A DNA stretch of 35,057 nt from Microcaldota archaeon (lineage in GTDB: Archaea; Micrarchaeota; Micrarchaeia; Anstonellales; Bilamarchaeaceae). The stretch is taken from the NCBI GenBank assembly GCA_023248035.1, contig JAHFFJ010000009.1:1-35057 (forward strand), in the 5' to 3' direction. Made by a program: the position numbers and the translations under genes. Positions 16,574-24,439 of the stretch are shown here, one piece after another; position 1 is the stretch's first letter, and each line of letters begins with the position of its first letter. The notes below the pieces were generated by a model, which saw only the letters and a list, made by a program, of their open reading frames with translations, was not told the origin of the DNA and did not search any database.

Positions 16574-17041
16574 ATGGCAGAATTAGGTAAAAATGCTTAC
16601 ATCAAGCAGATGATAATATATTTTGGAAACCAGGATTACCAGGTTGCATATACTTTTGGAAAGGAATTTGCCCAAAAATTCCCTGATGAAATGGTTGCGC
16701 ACTTTTTCCTTGCAAAGGCAGCTTATTGGACAGGTAATCATCAGGAGGCAGCTTCAGAAGGACGAAAAGCATTCAATCTTTCCACTGTTCCAGAAGATAT
16801 GCTTGCTACTGCAATTATAGCAGGTACCGCCTATTATGAACTTAGAGAATACAGTAAAGGCCTGGAAATGTTAAATGGAATATCAAAAAACAAAACCAGT
16901 GAAGAGCTTGAAACGTTATTATTCTTATTTAACCTTGCAATAAAGGATGAGAAAGCGGCACTCGTGCACGTAGAAAAATTATATAAGATGAATAAAAAGA
17001 CTGCCGAAGATTTGATGCTTAAAGTTATTGGCGGTAAATAA
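16574..17041 (+). CDS. TPR-like helical protein (paralogue of the gene at 17249)
   Basis: 155 residues built of TPR-like helix pairs: YQVAYTFGKEFAQKFPDE, AHFFLAKAAYWTGNHQEAA, AGTAYYELREYSKGLEML. No other domain, signal or membrane segment. TPR folds bind other proteins. The neighbouring minus-strand gene encodes a protein of equal length that lines up from end to end (KNAYI.Q, FPDE/YPDE, FNLS, YY.L.EY.KG), so the two come from a duplication and inversion. The partner is unknown; the flanking genes of unknown function are candidates. Confidence 0.75.
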   Translation: MAELGKNAYIKQMIIYFGNQDYQVAYTFGKEFAQKFPDEMVAHFFLAKAAYWTGNHQEAASEGRKAFNLSTVPEDMLATAIIAGTAYYELREYSKGLEMLNGISKNKTSEELETLLFLFNLAIKDEKAALVHVEKLYKMNKKTAEDLMLKVIGGK

Positions 17042-17067
17042 TTGTCAGAGTTTAAGTGATCCTCATA

Positions 17068-17161
17068 GGCGCTTAAGTTTAACTTAAGACCTCGGTCTGT
17101 CGAACACTCATCATCCTTTTGTTAATTCCACTTCCAGGATTATAAAGTGATGGTAAGCGCC
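17068..17161. ncRNA. Candidate structured element between the convergent TPR genes
   Basis: GGCGCTTA (17068-17075) pairs with TAAGCGCC (17154-17161), an 8-base-pair GC-containing stem enclosing further hairpins: a 17-base palindrome CTTAAGTT-T-AACTTAAG (17072-17088, overlapping the stem), AGACC/GGTCT (17087-17098), and CATCA/TGATG next to the closing stem. About 94 bases, the size of a small RNA, but there is no T-arm consensus, so it is not a normal tRNA. It may instead be a two-way terminator. Confidence 0.25.
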
Positions 17162-17248
17162 AGTCTGATTTTTAGACCAGCTAAAGTTCTATATCTTAGA
17201 TCGAAAATTTATAGAAAACTATCCGCAGTAACTAACAATGTTGTGGAA

Positions 17249-17713
17249 TTATTTTAGTTTAAAAAAAGGAGTGCAAAAGTTTCTTGCAGCTTTAGCATTA
17301 AAATCAATCATTTTTTGAAGATGTTTGGATGCCTTATCTGGATTCTTCATTGCCGTATGGAAAAGAAAGGTGAACTGCTCCAGGTCCTCATCAGCTAGAA
17401 TATTTTCAAGCGCTTCCAATATTGATATACCCTTTTGATATTCTTTTAGTTGATAATATGCAAGACATGCTCGAAGACCACTGACTCTCATGTCATCTTT
17501 GTTTTTTGAAAGATTAAATGCCTTTCTTGCAGCCGTAGCAGATTCTTCGTATTTACCAAGAAAATAAGCTGACTGAGAAAAAAGATAATTCGAAATTACT
17601 TCATCAGGATAAAGCGAAGTAAACTCTTTTGCGATTTTATATGCTTCTGAGTAACAGTTATTTTTAAGAAAAGTTACTGATTGTGATATATATGCATTCT
17701 TTGAAAATGTCAT
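17249..17713 (-). CDS. TPR-like helical protein (paralogue of the gene at 16574)
   Basis: 154 residues. Helix pairs YSEAYKIAKEFTSLYPDE, NYLFSQSAYFLGKYEESA and ACLAYYQLKEYQKGISIL match the neighbour at 16574. Divergence is high, with roughly a third of residues shared by eye, so the duplication is old or under separate selection. A GGAAG stretch precedes the ATG by about ten bases, and a TATTTAAAG-like TATA element lies further upstream. No catalytic residues. Likely a protein-binding scaffold. Confidence 0.75.
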   Translation of the reverse strand: MTFSKNAYISQSVTFLKNNCYSEAYKIAKEFTSLYPDEVISNYLFSQSAYFLGKYEESATAARKAFNLSKNKDDMRVSGLRACLAYYQLKEYQKGISILEALENILADEDLEQFTFLFHTAMKNPDKASKHLQKMIDFNAKAARNFCTPFFKLK

Positions 17714-17773
17714 TATGATCTTCCTTTAAATAATTATTTCGATACAAGTAAATTATAAAGACAGAAAAGATTA

Positions 17774-18931
17774 TTATTTGTCTTTTATAGCTGCATTGAT
17801 ACCTGAAGGTGCTATTGCAATACTCCATGATAGTATTTCTTTTACAATTATTTGTAGGGATGTAGGATCTTTATTTATTGCAGCCCTTTTTAAAGCAATA
17901 AAGAAATTTGCCGAAATTCCATTTGGCATGCCTGCAAGTTTATCAGATATTTGACTAGCTACTTTATCACCAACAGCATTTCTGATCTTGGCCATAGCTT
18001 CGCTACCAATTTCCTTGCCGATTAGACCACCACTACCAACTACTGTACCCATACTAGTTGCTGCAGCAAGTCCAAATTTAACTCCGGCTACAGTAGTATC
18101 TTCAACATTTTCATTAATTGTTGAAAAACCCGAAGCTGCCGCCCGGAACTTTGATGCAGCTGCTTCCATTTTTTCTCTTGCATTATCGACTCTTTCAAGT
18201 AAAATTGGATAGTCACCTTTGGACCTTCCAGCTGTTAAATCAGTTATGGGAAGATCCTTGATCGTATCAAATCCTTTGAGTGCATCAATAAGATTACTAA
18301 GTTCTAAAGTTGCATGTCGATATTCAATATATGCAGCCTTAGTCTGCTCAACTTTTCCAGCATATTCTCCAGAAACAAGACCCCAGCCGGTTACCATACG
18401 AGCCCCAGCAGATTGACTTCCAGCAGAGAAAATATCCTGAAGTGGAACTGCACCGGCTGCCATACCTAAAACTCCTGCACATATTTGCGAAAATCGATCT
18501 GCTCTAAAATCAAGTGCAGCTGTTTCATCGCTTTTTGTGAATTTTTCAATCCTAGCTAATTCGCGTTCTCCCCAGGCAATTGTACTGCTGACACGAGTAA
18601 CTAAAGTTGATGTTACTGCTTGCCCATAGTTTAAGTTTGTCGCTTGAGTTGGGAGCGATGCTTTCATACGTTCTAACCACATTCCACTTTCCGCAGGCCA
18701 ATGTACTTTCAATATAAGATCTCTTGCCATGCCCCGTATATCATCTTCAGTACCTCTAGTGGCTGCAATTTTAACAACGTCATTTACTAAATTGGCAAGA
18801 TCACTACGGATTAGGTCATTTGGTGAAAGATTTCTACGTGAAAGTTCATTAGAGATTTGGGGTATACTAAACAGAGCTGATGTTGCTGCTGCAGTTGCAG
18901 CATTTTTCTTTTCTTCATTTGTTAATGGCAT
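17774..18931 (-). CDS. Hypothetical Ala-rich helical protein, 385 residues
   Basis: Not recognised. It is almost wholly helical and Ala-rich. The N-terminal part (1-130) has charged helices (NLVNDVVKIAATRGTEDDIR). Two Gly/Ala-rich hydrophobic stretches (CAGVLGMAAGAVPLQDIF at about 151-168, and VKFGLAAATSMGTVVGSGG at about 287-305) could enter a membrane, as in pore-forming or holin-like proteins, although they are weak as ordinary membrane spans. A coiled segment (LLERVDNAREKMEAAASKFRA) lies between them. No signal peptide. The leader contains TAAACTGAGGT, an SD sequence identical over 11 bases to that of the gene at 19070, so the two may be expressed together. Function unknown. Confidence 0.65.
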   Translation of the reverse strand: MPLTNEEKKNAATAAATSALFSIPQISNELSRRNLSPNDLIRSDLANLVNDVVKIAATRGTEDDIRGMARDLILKVHWPAESGMWLERMKASLPTQATNLNYGQAVTSTLVTRVSSTIAWGERELARIEKFTKSDETAALDFRADRFSQICAGVLGMAAGAVPLQDIFSAGSQSAGARMVTGWGLVSGEYAGKVEQTKAAYIEYRHATLELSNLIDALKGFDTIKDLPITDLTAGRSKGDYPILLERVDNAREKMEAAASKFRAAASGFSTINENVEDTTVAGVKFGLAAATSMGTVVGSGGLIGKEIGSEAMAKIRNAVGDKVASQISDKLAGMPNGISANFFIALKRAAINKDPTSLQIIVKEILSWSIAIAPSGINAAIKDK

Positions 18932-19069
18932 ATTTAGACCTCAGTTTAATGGATCACTTAGTATTATATTTATTTGTCGGCTTTCGTCATTTAACGAATT
19001 CATAAATACATATTAATGAATCAATACCCCATAGTTCTTTTCCGTTTACGAAATATAAAAACTATAAAA

Positions 19070-19816
19070 TTAATCCAACTTAACACTTGCCTCTCCTGGA
19101 ACTAGCAACGAGCTAACCACCGGAACCAGAGAAGGAGAAAAGTCGCCCCAGTTTATATCCACATCAACTGACCTCTCGAATAAGAAGAAACTGGTGCGAG
19201 AGACAGAACCATGATAACCAGTTGCTGTTTTTTGATAATTGTATCTTCTTACACTACCATATCTAGATAATGAATTATCAAGGTCTGCAGGTTTGGTTCT
19301 CAAAGGAAACCCGGATTCATCAGTCAACGCCCAATCGCCTCTCATGAAGTCAACTACAACCACTTTTCCTTCCAAAACAGCTGGATCACCTAAAACAGTA
19401 AATTCTTTTTCACCAGTTTGTTCTATTCTCAAAAGCCCTATTGATGGTACAACACCCATACCGGTAGCATTTTGCAAACTTATTTCTTTCCCATTAACAC
19501 TAACCTGGATATCTTCAACTTTGAATTTATAGGCAATTCCTTTTTCGATCCAGATGATCTCTTTACCAAGAACAGCAGTTGGATCTTTCCTATAAAAAGC
19601 ATACTCAACCGCCCTCAACGATAAATTTACATCTGGATTAAAGGCATAACTTTCGTTAATTGCGTAATCGATTTCTTTGACAGTCATTATTCCCTCACTT
19701 GCTGGAACAAAAATACCGCCAGTATGCAAGCCGAACATATCTCTTTGAGTATAGAGTCCGGGTAGAATTCTAACAGTTCTAGCATTGGAAAGACGATTTT
19801 TAACAACAACACTCAT
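19070..19816 (-). CDS. Hypothetical protein, 248 residues, mainly beta
   Basis: Not recognised. Sequence alternates short strands and turns (IIWIEKGIAYKFKVEDIQVSV, GKVVVVDFMRGDWALTD) and the C-terminus has aromatic/acidic strands (SVDVDINWGDFSPSL). No signal peptide, membrane segment or catalytic motif. The start has a good SD sequence (ACTGAGGT, in the same 11-base context as the 385-residue gene). Its minus-strand TATA box (TTTAAATATA, about 19877-19886) lies beside the palindrome at 19891-19911, which also abuts the trmB TATA box, so the TrmB-like protein may control this gene. The role is unknown. Confidence 0.65.
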   Translation of the reverse strand: MSVVVKNRLSNARTVRILPGLYTQRDMFGLHTGGIFVPASEGIMTVKEIDYAINESYAFNPDVNLSLRAVEYAFYRKDPTAVLGKEIIWIEKGIAYKFKVEDIQVSVNGKEISLQNATGMGVVPSIGLLRIEQTGEKEFTVLGDPAVLEGKVVVVDFMRGDWALTDESGFPLRTKPADLDNSLSRYGSVRRYNYQKTATGYHGSVSRTSFFLFERSVDVDINWGDFSPSLVPVVSSLLVPGEASVKLD

Positions 19817-19890
19817 AGGGGATACACCTCAGTTTATTTTTCATTCAATGACATATATTACAACGAAACAGAGGTTATATTTAAATTAAT

Positions 19891-19911
19891 GTCGTCCGGA
19901 ATGCGAACGAC
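19891..19911. promoter_or_regulatory. Palindromic operator candidate between trmB-like gene and its divergent neighbour
   Basis: A 21-base palindrome of form GTCGTnCG-N5-CGnACGAC, GC-rich in an AT-rich region. It sits between two TATA boxes: TATATTTAAATT (19877-19888, read leftward for the 248-residue gene) and CTATAAAA (19911-19918, for the TrmB gene). It therefore covers the TFB-recognition positions of both. A bound dimer would block both promoters, the expected layout for an autoregulating TrmB-family repressor. Confidence 0.6.
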
Positions 19912-19938
19912 TATAAAACATTGCTACACTTTAACTTT

Positions 19939-20697
19939 ATGAACGAGAAAGAATTACTTTCTAAGATAGGTCTTGGAGATAAAGAGTCAGAAGTGTATCT
20001 TATTTTACTTAAACGTGGCCCTCTATCTGCATATTCACTTGCCCAAAACACAGGAATATATCGCCCTCATGTCTACGACCGTTTGCAAACACTTGCGGTA
20101 AAAGGACTAGTAAGTTATACAAAAAAAGGAAAGACAAAGGTTTACTTTGCAGCCCACCCATCTAAGATTTTAGACTATCTTGGTGAACGTGAGAATGAAG
20201 TAAAAAATGACATAAAAATACTAACTGAAAATATGCAGAACCTTATAGGTCTTAGTAACATACAAACAGAGGATACCAAAGTAGAGGTACTTACGGGCAT
20301 CGAAGGACTAAAGTTTTGCCAAAACGAAATATGGAAAGGGGCAGAAAAAGAGGTTCTGATATTCGGACTGGATGATAAAAAATATATGGAAAATTTACCG
20401 ACTTTTATGCCACAATATTTCAAAAATCTCAAAGAACATGGGATACGTGAAAGGGTAATAACCCAGAAAAAGAAAAATGTTTTTATGTATAATAACGACG
20501 TGACTACCTATCGCTTTATGGACAGTAAAGATATAAACCCCACAAATACCATAATTTATGGAGAATGGATTGCATTGGTGATATGGGGGATGCCAATAAC
20601 GATAATAAAAATAGAAAATAAAGGGCTTGCTCTTACATACAGAGAATATTTCGAAAAATTGTGGAGAATTGCGGATGCAGAAAATATAGAGAAATAG
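19939..20697 (+). CDS. TrmB-family transcriptional regulator
   Basis: About 252 residues. The N-terminal winged helix (about 1-75) has the family pattern: LLSKIGLGDKESEVYLILL, GPLSAYSLAQNTGIYRPHVY as recognition region, and the wing YTKKGKTKVYFAAHPSK. A short coiled linker follows, then the C-terminal PLD-like effector domain (VEVLTGIEGLKFCQNEIW, EVLIFGLDD, YFKNLKEHGIRERVI). Family members bind sugars or other small molecules there; the ligand cannot be told. The ATG at 19939 is chosen over an upstream TTG because the TATA box CTATAAAA lies about 25 bases away, giving a leaderless mRNA. A palindromic operator overlaps that promoter, so autoregulation is likely. No sugar genes adjoin. Confidence 0.88.
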   Translation: MNEKELLSKIGLGDKESEVYLILLKRGPLSAYSLAQNTGIYRPHVYDRLQTLAVKGLVSYTKKGKTKVYFAAHPSKILDYLGERENEVKNDIKILTENMQNLIGLSNIQTEDTKVEVLTGIEGLKFCQNEIWKGAEKEVLIFGLDDKKYMENLPTFMPQYFKNLKEHGIRERVITQKKKNVFMYNNDVTTYRFMDSKDINPTNTIIYGEWIALVIWGMPITIIKIENKGLALTYREYFEKLWRIADAENIEK

Positions 20698-20722
20698 CAT
20701 AGAATAGATTAAAATAGAAAAA

Positions 20723-21652
20723 TTAGAGATTTACTTTCAAGCCAAGTTCTTTCTTAAGTTCACGGTAGCGATTTCTTATTGTAACTTCAGTCACACCAGC
20801 AACATCAGCAACCTCTTTCTGGGTTTTTTTCTCCCCATGCATAGCACTTGCAATGTAGAGTGCTGCTGCAGCAACCCCAGTAGGACCGCGACCGGATATT
20901 AATCCTTTTCGAAGTGCCTTTTTGATAAGCTTTACTGCTTCCTCTTGAACTTCACCACCCAAACGGAGTGCGGTTGCAAATTTAGGAACATATTGTGCCG
21001 GATCGGTAAGTGGTACATCAACTTTGAGCTCGGTTTTTATGAAACGATAGGCTCGGCCAATTTCCTTCTTTTCTATACCCGAAACACGTGAAATCTCATC
21101 AAGAGTTCTTGGAATTCCTTGTAGCCTGCAAATGGCATAGATTACTGCAGCAACCACACTCTCGATAAGTCGTCCTCTTATAAGTTCTTCTTTGACTGCC
21201 TTTCGATAAAGAAGGGCAGCACTTTCTTTTATGTTTTCAGGGAGACCCAATGAGGAAGCAACACGATCAAGTTCGGCAAGTGCGATTACCAGGTTTCTTT
21301 CCATCGAAGTGGCTATAGAAACACGCTTATGCCATTTTCGCATACGATAGAGCTGTGCCTGCTTTTTAGGGCTGATTTTACCCCCACGAATATCACGATT
21401 GTATTGGTCTATTTCAGTAACAAGACCCTTGTTTGGCCTCATATACTTGATTGGTGCACCGCCACGAGCTTTTTTCTCCTTCTGCTCAGCATCGAATGCA
21501 CGCCATTCAGGACCCATATCGTGAATATTTTCTGCAATTATAAGACCACAACTTGAGCAGAGAAGTTCACCTTTTTCGTAATCACGAACCACGCGTTTGC
21601 TTTTACATTCTGGGCATTTAGTAGTTGTAGATCCAGGTGCTGTTTTTGACAT
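20723..21652 (-). CDS. tfb: Transcription initiation factor B (TFB/TFIIB)
   Basis: 309 residues. The N-terminal zinc ribbon is CPECKSKRVV followed by LLCSSCG. Next come the B-reader with GPEWRAFD, a basic linker, and two cyclin repeats (about 105-190 and 205-300; ERNLVIALAELDRVASSLG, AVIYAICRLQGIPRTLDEIS; KGLISGRGPTGVAAAALY), ending in the helix-turn-helix VTEVTIRNRYRELKKELG that reads the BRE. It recruits RNA polymerase to TBP-bound promoters. The ATG at 21652 has GGAGGA 7-12 bases upstream; the 15-residue upstream extension is therefore rejected. This SD-led start differs from the leaderless genes nearby. The 197-base gap upstream contains its AT-rich promoter. Confidence 0.96.
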   Translation of the reverse strand: MSKTAPGSTTTKCPECKSKRVVRDYEKGELLCSSCGLIIAENIHDMGPEWRAFDAEQKEKKARGGAPIKYMRPNKGLVTEIDQYNRDIRGGKISPKKQAQLYRMRKWHKRVSIATSMERNLVIALAELDRVASSLGLPENIKESAALLYRKAVKEELIRGRLIESVVAAVIYAICRLQGIPRTLDEISRVSGIEKKEIGRAYRFIKTELKVDVPLTDPAQYVPKFATALRLGGEVQEEAVKLIKKALRKGLISGRGPTGVAAAALYIASAMHGEKKTQKEVADVAGVTEVTIRNRYRELKKELGLKVNL

Positions 21653-21849
21653 TGAAAGTCCTCCGCAAATTGTAGTAAGGTTTTTAAGAATTTGCAAGGA
21701 TTTTATAGGTAGATGTATTTATATATTTTTTGGTCTTCCGACGTGAGTTTTTACCTTTTTTTAAAGACTAGTGACCATTTTTGATAACTAAATCATAGTG
21801 AGTAAATGAATAGGAATAGAAAGCAGCGCGGAGGGTTTTTTAGTTAAGT

Positions 21850-23127
21850 TTAGCGGGAAAGTATTTCTTTTGCAAGTTCATCAGCCGCACGGATAACTTC
21901 ACCTTCATTAACAGTAAGTATTTTTCTCTCTTGCATAACAACCTTGCCATTGATTATTACATCAGAAACATTCTGTGGCCCGGCAGCATAGATGATATTT
22001 GCAACAATATCATGTTCGGGAAACATATTAGGCCCACGTTCAAGCAACACAATGTCTGCAAGTTTTCCTTTTGAAAGTGAACCTCCATTGACTCCTAGGG
22101 CTTTTGCACCATTTATAGTAGCAAAATCAAGTATTCTTTGATTGGAGATAACATCGGCCTTCCAGTAATGGTGTTTTTGCAGAAGGGCGGCCATTTTCAT
22201 GGTTTCAAACATATTTAGTGAATTGTTGCTTGCTGCACCATCAGTACCCAATGTTACTGTGGCTCCGGCTTTATCAAGTTCAGATATTTGGCAGATTCCA
22301 CCTGTAGCGAGCTTCATATTGCTAATTGGGCAACTCGCGACATTAAGATTACGTGAAGCTGCAAGAACCATTTCTTTTTTAGTTAACCATCCACCATGGG
22401 CAAAAATGGAATCGCTATCCATCAAACCGATTGAATCCAGATATTCGTATGGGTATTTCCCAGTTTTATTTAATATTTCAAATATCTCTTTTCGGGTTTC
22501 ACTTACATGGATCTGGTACTTGAGTTTTTTTCTCTTTGCAAGCTCTTTGGTCTTTAGAAGAAGTTCTTCTGAGCAGGTATATGGGGCATGGGCAGAAACT
22601 GATGGGAGAAGAGTATCACCGGAATATTGTAATGAGGATTCAATTTCCCGCATAATTTTTGGAATCCATTGAGGGTGATTAAAATCCATGATCCCACGTG
22701 AGATTATTCCACGCATTCCCACTTCGTTTGCAGCAGAAAAAATCCCGTGGGTATCATGAAGGCACATCTCGGCAAATGAAGTAGTACCGCTTTTGATCAT
22801 TTCACAAAAAGACAATCTTGCAGCAATTCCTGCATCCTTAGCAGTTTGCCTTGCTTCGATGGGCCAGATTTTTTCCTCAAGCCAACGATGGAGTGGCAGG
22901 TCTTCACCATAGCCTCGGAATATGGTCATACCGACATGAGTATGTGCATTGATTAGGCCAGGAATGGCAATTTTTCCGGTTGCATCTATAAGATATTCAG
23001 GATTATTAGACTCGATTTTTTCTCCTATTTCTGATATTGAATTGCCATCAATCCTGATATCGCCCTTTATGATTTCTCTTTGGTCGTTTTGGGTTATTAT
23101 GGTAGCATTTTTGATGATAATGGACAT
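21850..23127 (-). CDS. Amidohydrolase: S-adenosylhomocysteine/methylthioadenosine-type deaminase
   Basis: 425 residues, full length for the ATZ/TRZ-MtaD subgroup. The metal-binding HxH is at 62-64 (INAHTHVGMTIFRG); further motifs are SAHAPYTCSEELL, YQIHVSETRKE, IFAHGGWLTKKE and LGTDGAASNNSLNMFE, which supply the remaining metal and base ligands. The enzymes deaminate the adenine of SAH, MTA or 5'-deoxyadenosine to the inosine form as a step in methionine or SAM by-product salvage. The archaeal members prefer SAH or 5'-deoxyadenosine; which applies here is open. A TTTAAA box (about 23152-23157) lies 27 bases from the ATG, so the mRNA is leaderless; the start faces the divergent gene at 23196. 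Confidence 0.9.
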   Translation of the reverse strand: MSIIIKNATIITQNDQREIIKGDIRIDGNSISEIGEKIESNNPEYLIDATGKIAIPGLINAHTHVGMTIFRGYGEDLPLHRWLEEKIWPIEARQTAKDAGIAARLSFCEMIKSGTTSFAEMCLHDTHGIFSAANEVGMRGIISRGIMDFNHPQWIPKIMREIESSLQYSGDTLLPSVSAHAPYTCSEELLLKTKELAKRKKLKYQIHVSETRKEIFEILNKTGKYPYEYLDSIGLMDSDSIFAHGGWLTKKEMVLAASRNLNVASCPISNMKLATGGICQISELDKAGATVTLGTDGAASNNSLNMFETMKMAALLQKHHYWKADVISNQRILDFATINGAKALGVNGGSLSKGKLADIVLLERGPNMFPEHDIVANIIYAAGPQNVSDVIINGKVVMQERKILTVNEGEVIRAADELAKEILSR

Positions 23128-23195
23128 GAGTAGACAATAAGGGAATAGAAATTTAAAAAGAAAGATTCAAAATAAGTTTTAGTTGGGTGTAGTTT

Positions 23196-23768
23196 ATGAC
23201 ATTAGTTAGGACAAGGGAGATACAATTAGAATATCCAATGTCCGAGGCAGATAGAGTTTTTTCTGGTTCTCTTACATCAAGATTCATAGCTTATTTTCAG
23301 AACACAGAAAGTGAAATAGCAATGGATAGGCGAAAAATAAGAAACGCCCTACATGCAAATGTTAGCGATAAAAAAGCGTTATTTGTCACGTGGGGGGAAC
23401 AAAAAAGTGAAGAAGAAGTACGAGCACATGTTGTTCGTGTAGAAATTGCAACATTAGAAAGAATACCTATTTTCGATATAGAAATGTTAGCTCGATTTGC
23501 TGGTCCCGAGAGTGTGAGAAAATTAAAACAGGACATGCTAGAACTCCTGGAATTTGAAACTAGACAAGACGATTATACTGAACTTGTTTTAAGAGCATTA
23601 AAATTTGCCGACTATAAAGTTCCGGATGGAGTCAATTGGAGTTATTTGGCTTTGAAGTTTCCCGGAATTGGAGCTGAGCAGCCATTTGAACTTGACATGG
23701 AAGGTCATGTAGAGGTAATGGAGCTAAATAAAGAAGTTAGTAAATTTGGACCACCAAATATCAGTTAG
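23196..23768 (+). CDS. Unknown family U1, member 1
   Basis: 190 residues, soluble, no recognised domain. The central block (about 60-120) reads ALFVTWGEQKSEEEVRAHVV, then PIFDIEMLARFAGPESV, followed by a long helix and C-terminal KFGPPNI. The gene at 28605 shares this block almost exactly, with 17 identical residues in MLARFAGPESVRKLKQD and close DNA identity, and the gene at 23846 is a distant third member. Helical content and length suggest a small adaptor or structural protein; no enzyme motif. A CAAAATAAG element about 24-29 bases before the ATG, also present before the 28605 gene, may be the TATA box. Function unknown. Confidence 0.75.
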   Translation: MTLVRTREIQLEYPMSEADRVFSGSLTSRFIAYFQNTESEIAMDRRKIRNALHANVSDKKALFVTWGEQKSEEEVRAHVVRVEIATLERIPIFDIEMLARFAGPESVRKLKQDMLELLEFETRQDDYTELVLRALKFADYKVPDGVNWSYLALKFPGIGAEQPFELDMEGHVEVMELNKEVSKFGPPNIS

Positions 23769-23845
23769 ATCTTCACTTTCAGAACATTTATAAAAAGTTA
23801 TAAATAAACATATTTTGTGCATCTATTCTCTACGGTGAAACCCAA

Positions 23846-24439
23846 ATGACATTACTTAGAGTGGAACCAAAGATATCCAGATTGCCCCTATCCCAGAGTG
23901 AACTTAGGCGATTTTGCGATTATGCTAAAATTAGATATTCGGATTGGGATAGTGTTGCTCTTAATGCACCCTGGGTTGCCTCGAAAAACACGAGAGAGGT
24001 TCAAGCGCACCTGATAATACATATGCAACCCGGCTTGATTGCTGGTAATTTTGGATTACCAATTTTTGACTTAGTTATGATGAAATTGGCTCTGGGTAAT
24101 CAAAGTTTGATTGAAACAAAAAATAATGCACTTTTTGTAATGGTTTCGGAATTTGAAGGAAATTTTCTCACAGTAGAACATATCATAGCAATGAACAGAT
24201 TATATCGATTGATAGGTGCTATAGTTGATGGATCGGACGAATTTTTGTTCTTAAGTAAAAAAGAAAGGGGAGAGCTCGTATTACTTAGAAGAGAATGGAG
24301 GGGACGTGGAAAACCAAACATAGCTAATGTTGATGTCCCCAAGAGCCCGGATTTTGCAATTGTTGATGACCTTTTGAGAAAATTTGCAATTGTAAGAAAT
24401 CCAGATACAATGGAAATGGATGATGGAGATTTGTTTTAA
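23846..24439 (+). CDS. Unknown family U1, divergent member 2
   Basis: 197 residues. The start MTLLRVEPKISRLPLSQSE parallels MTLVRTREIQLEYPMSEAD of the preceding gene. The core PWVASKNTREVQAHLI and LPIFDLVMMKLA lines up with the EVRAHVV and PIFDIEMLA block of the family, and RGKPNI near the end parallels GPPNI. The intervening helix is changed. GGTGA lies 7 bases before the ATG, and ATTTATAAAAAG/GTTATAAATAA elements upstream give candidate TATA boxes. It lies 77 bases after member 1 on the same strand and meets the CorA-like gene with a 4-base overlap of stops. Confidence 0.7.
   Translation: MTLLRVEPKISRLPLSQSELRRFCDYAKIRYSDWDSVALNAPWVASKNTREVQAHLIIHMQPGLIAGNFGLPIFDLVMMKLALGNQSLIETKNNALFVMVSEFEGNFLTVEHIIAMNRLYRLIGAIVDGSDEFLFLSKKERGELVLLRREWRGRGKPNIANVDVPKSPDFAIVDDLLRKFAIVRNPDTMEMDDGDLF

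Noticed and set aside
17068-17161. tRNA gene
   Set aside because: The closing stem has tRNA-like length and size, but no T-arm GTTC consensus or plausible anticodon arm can be placed.
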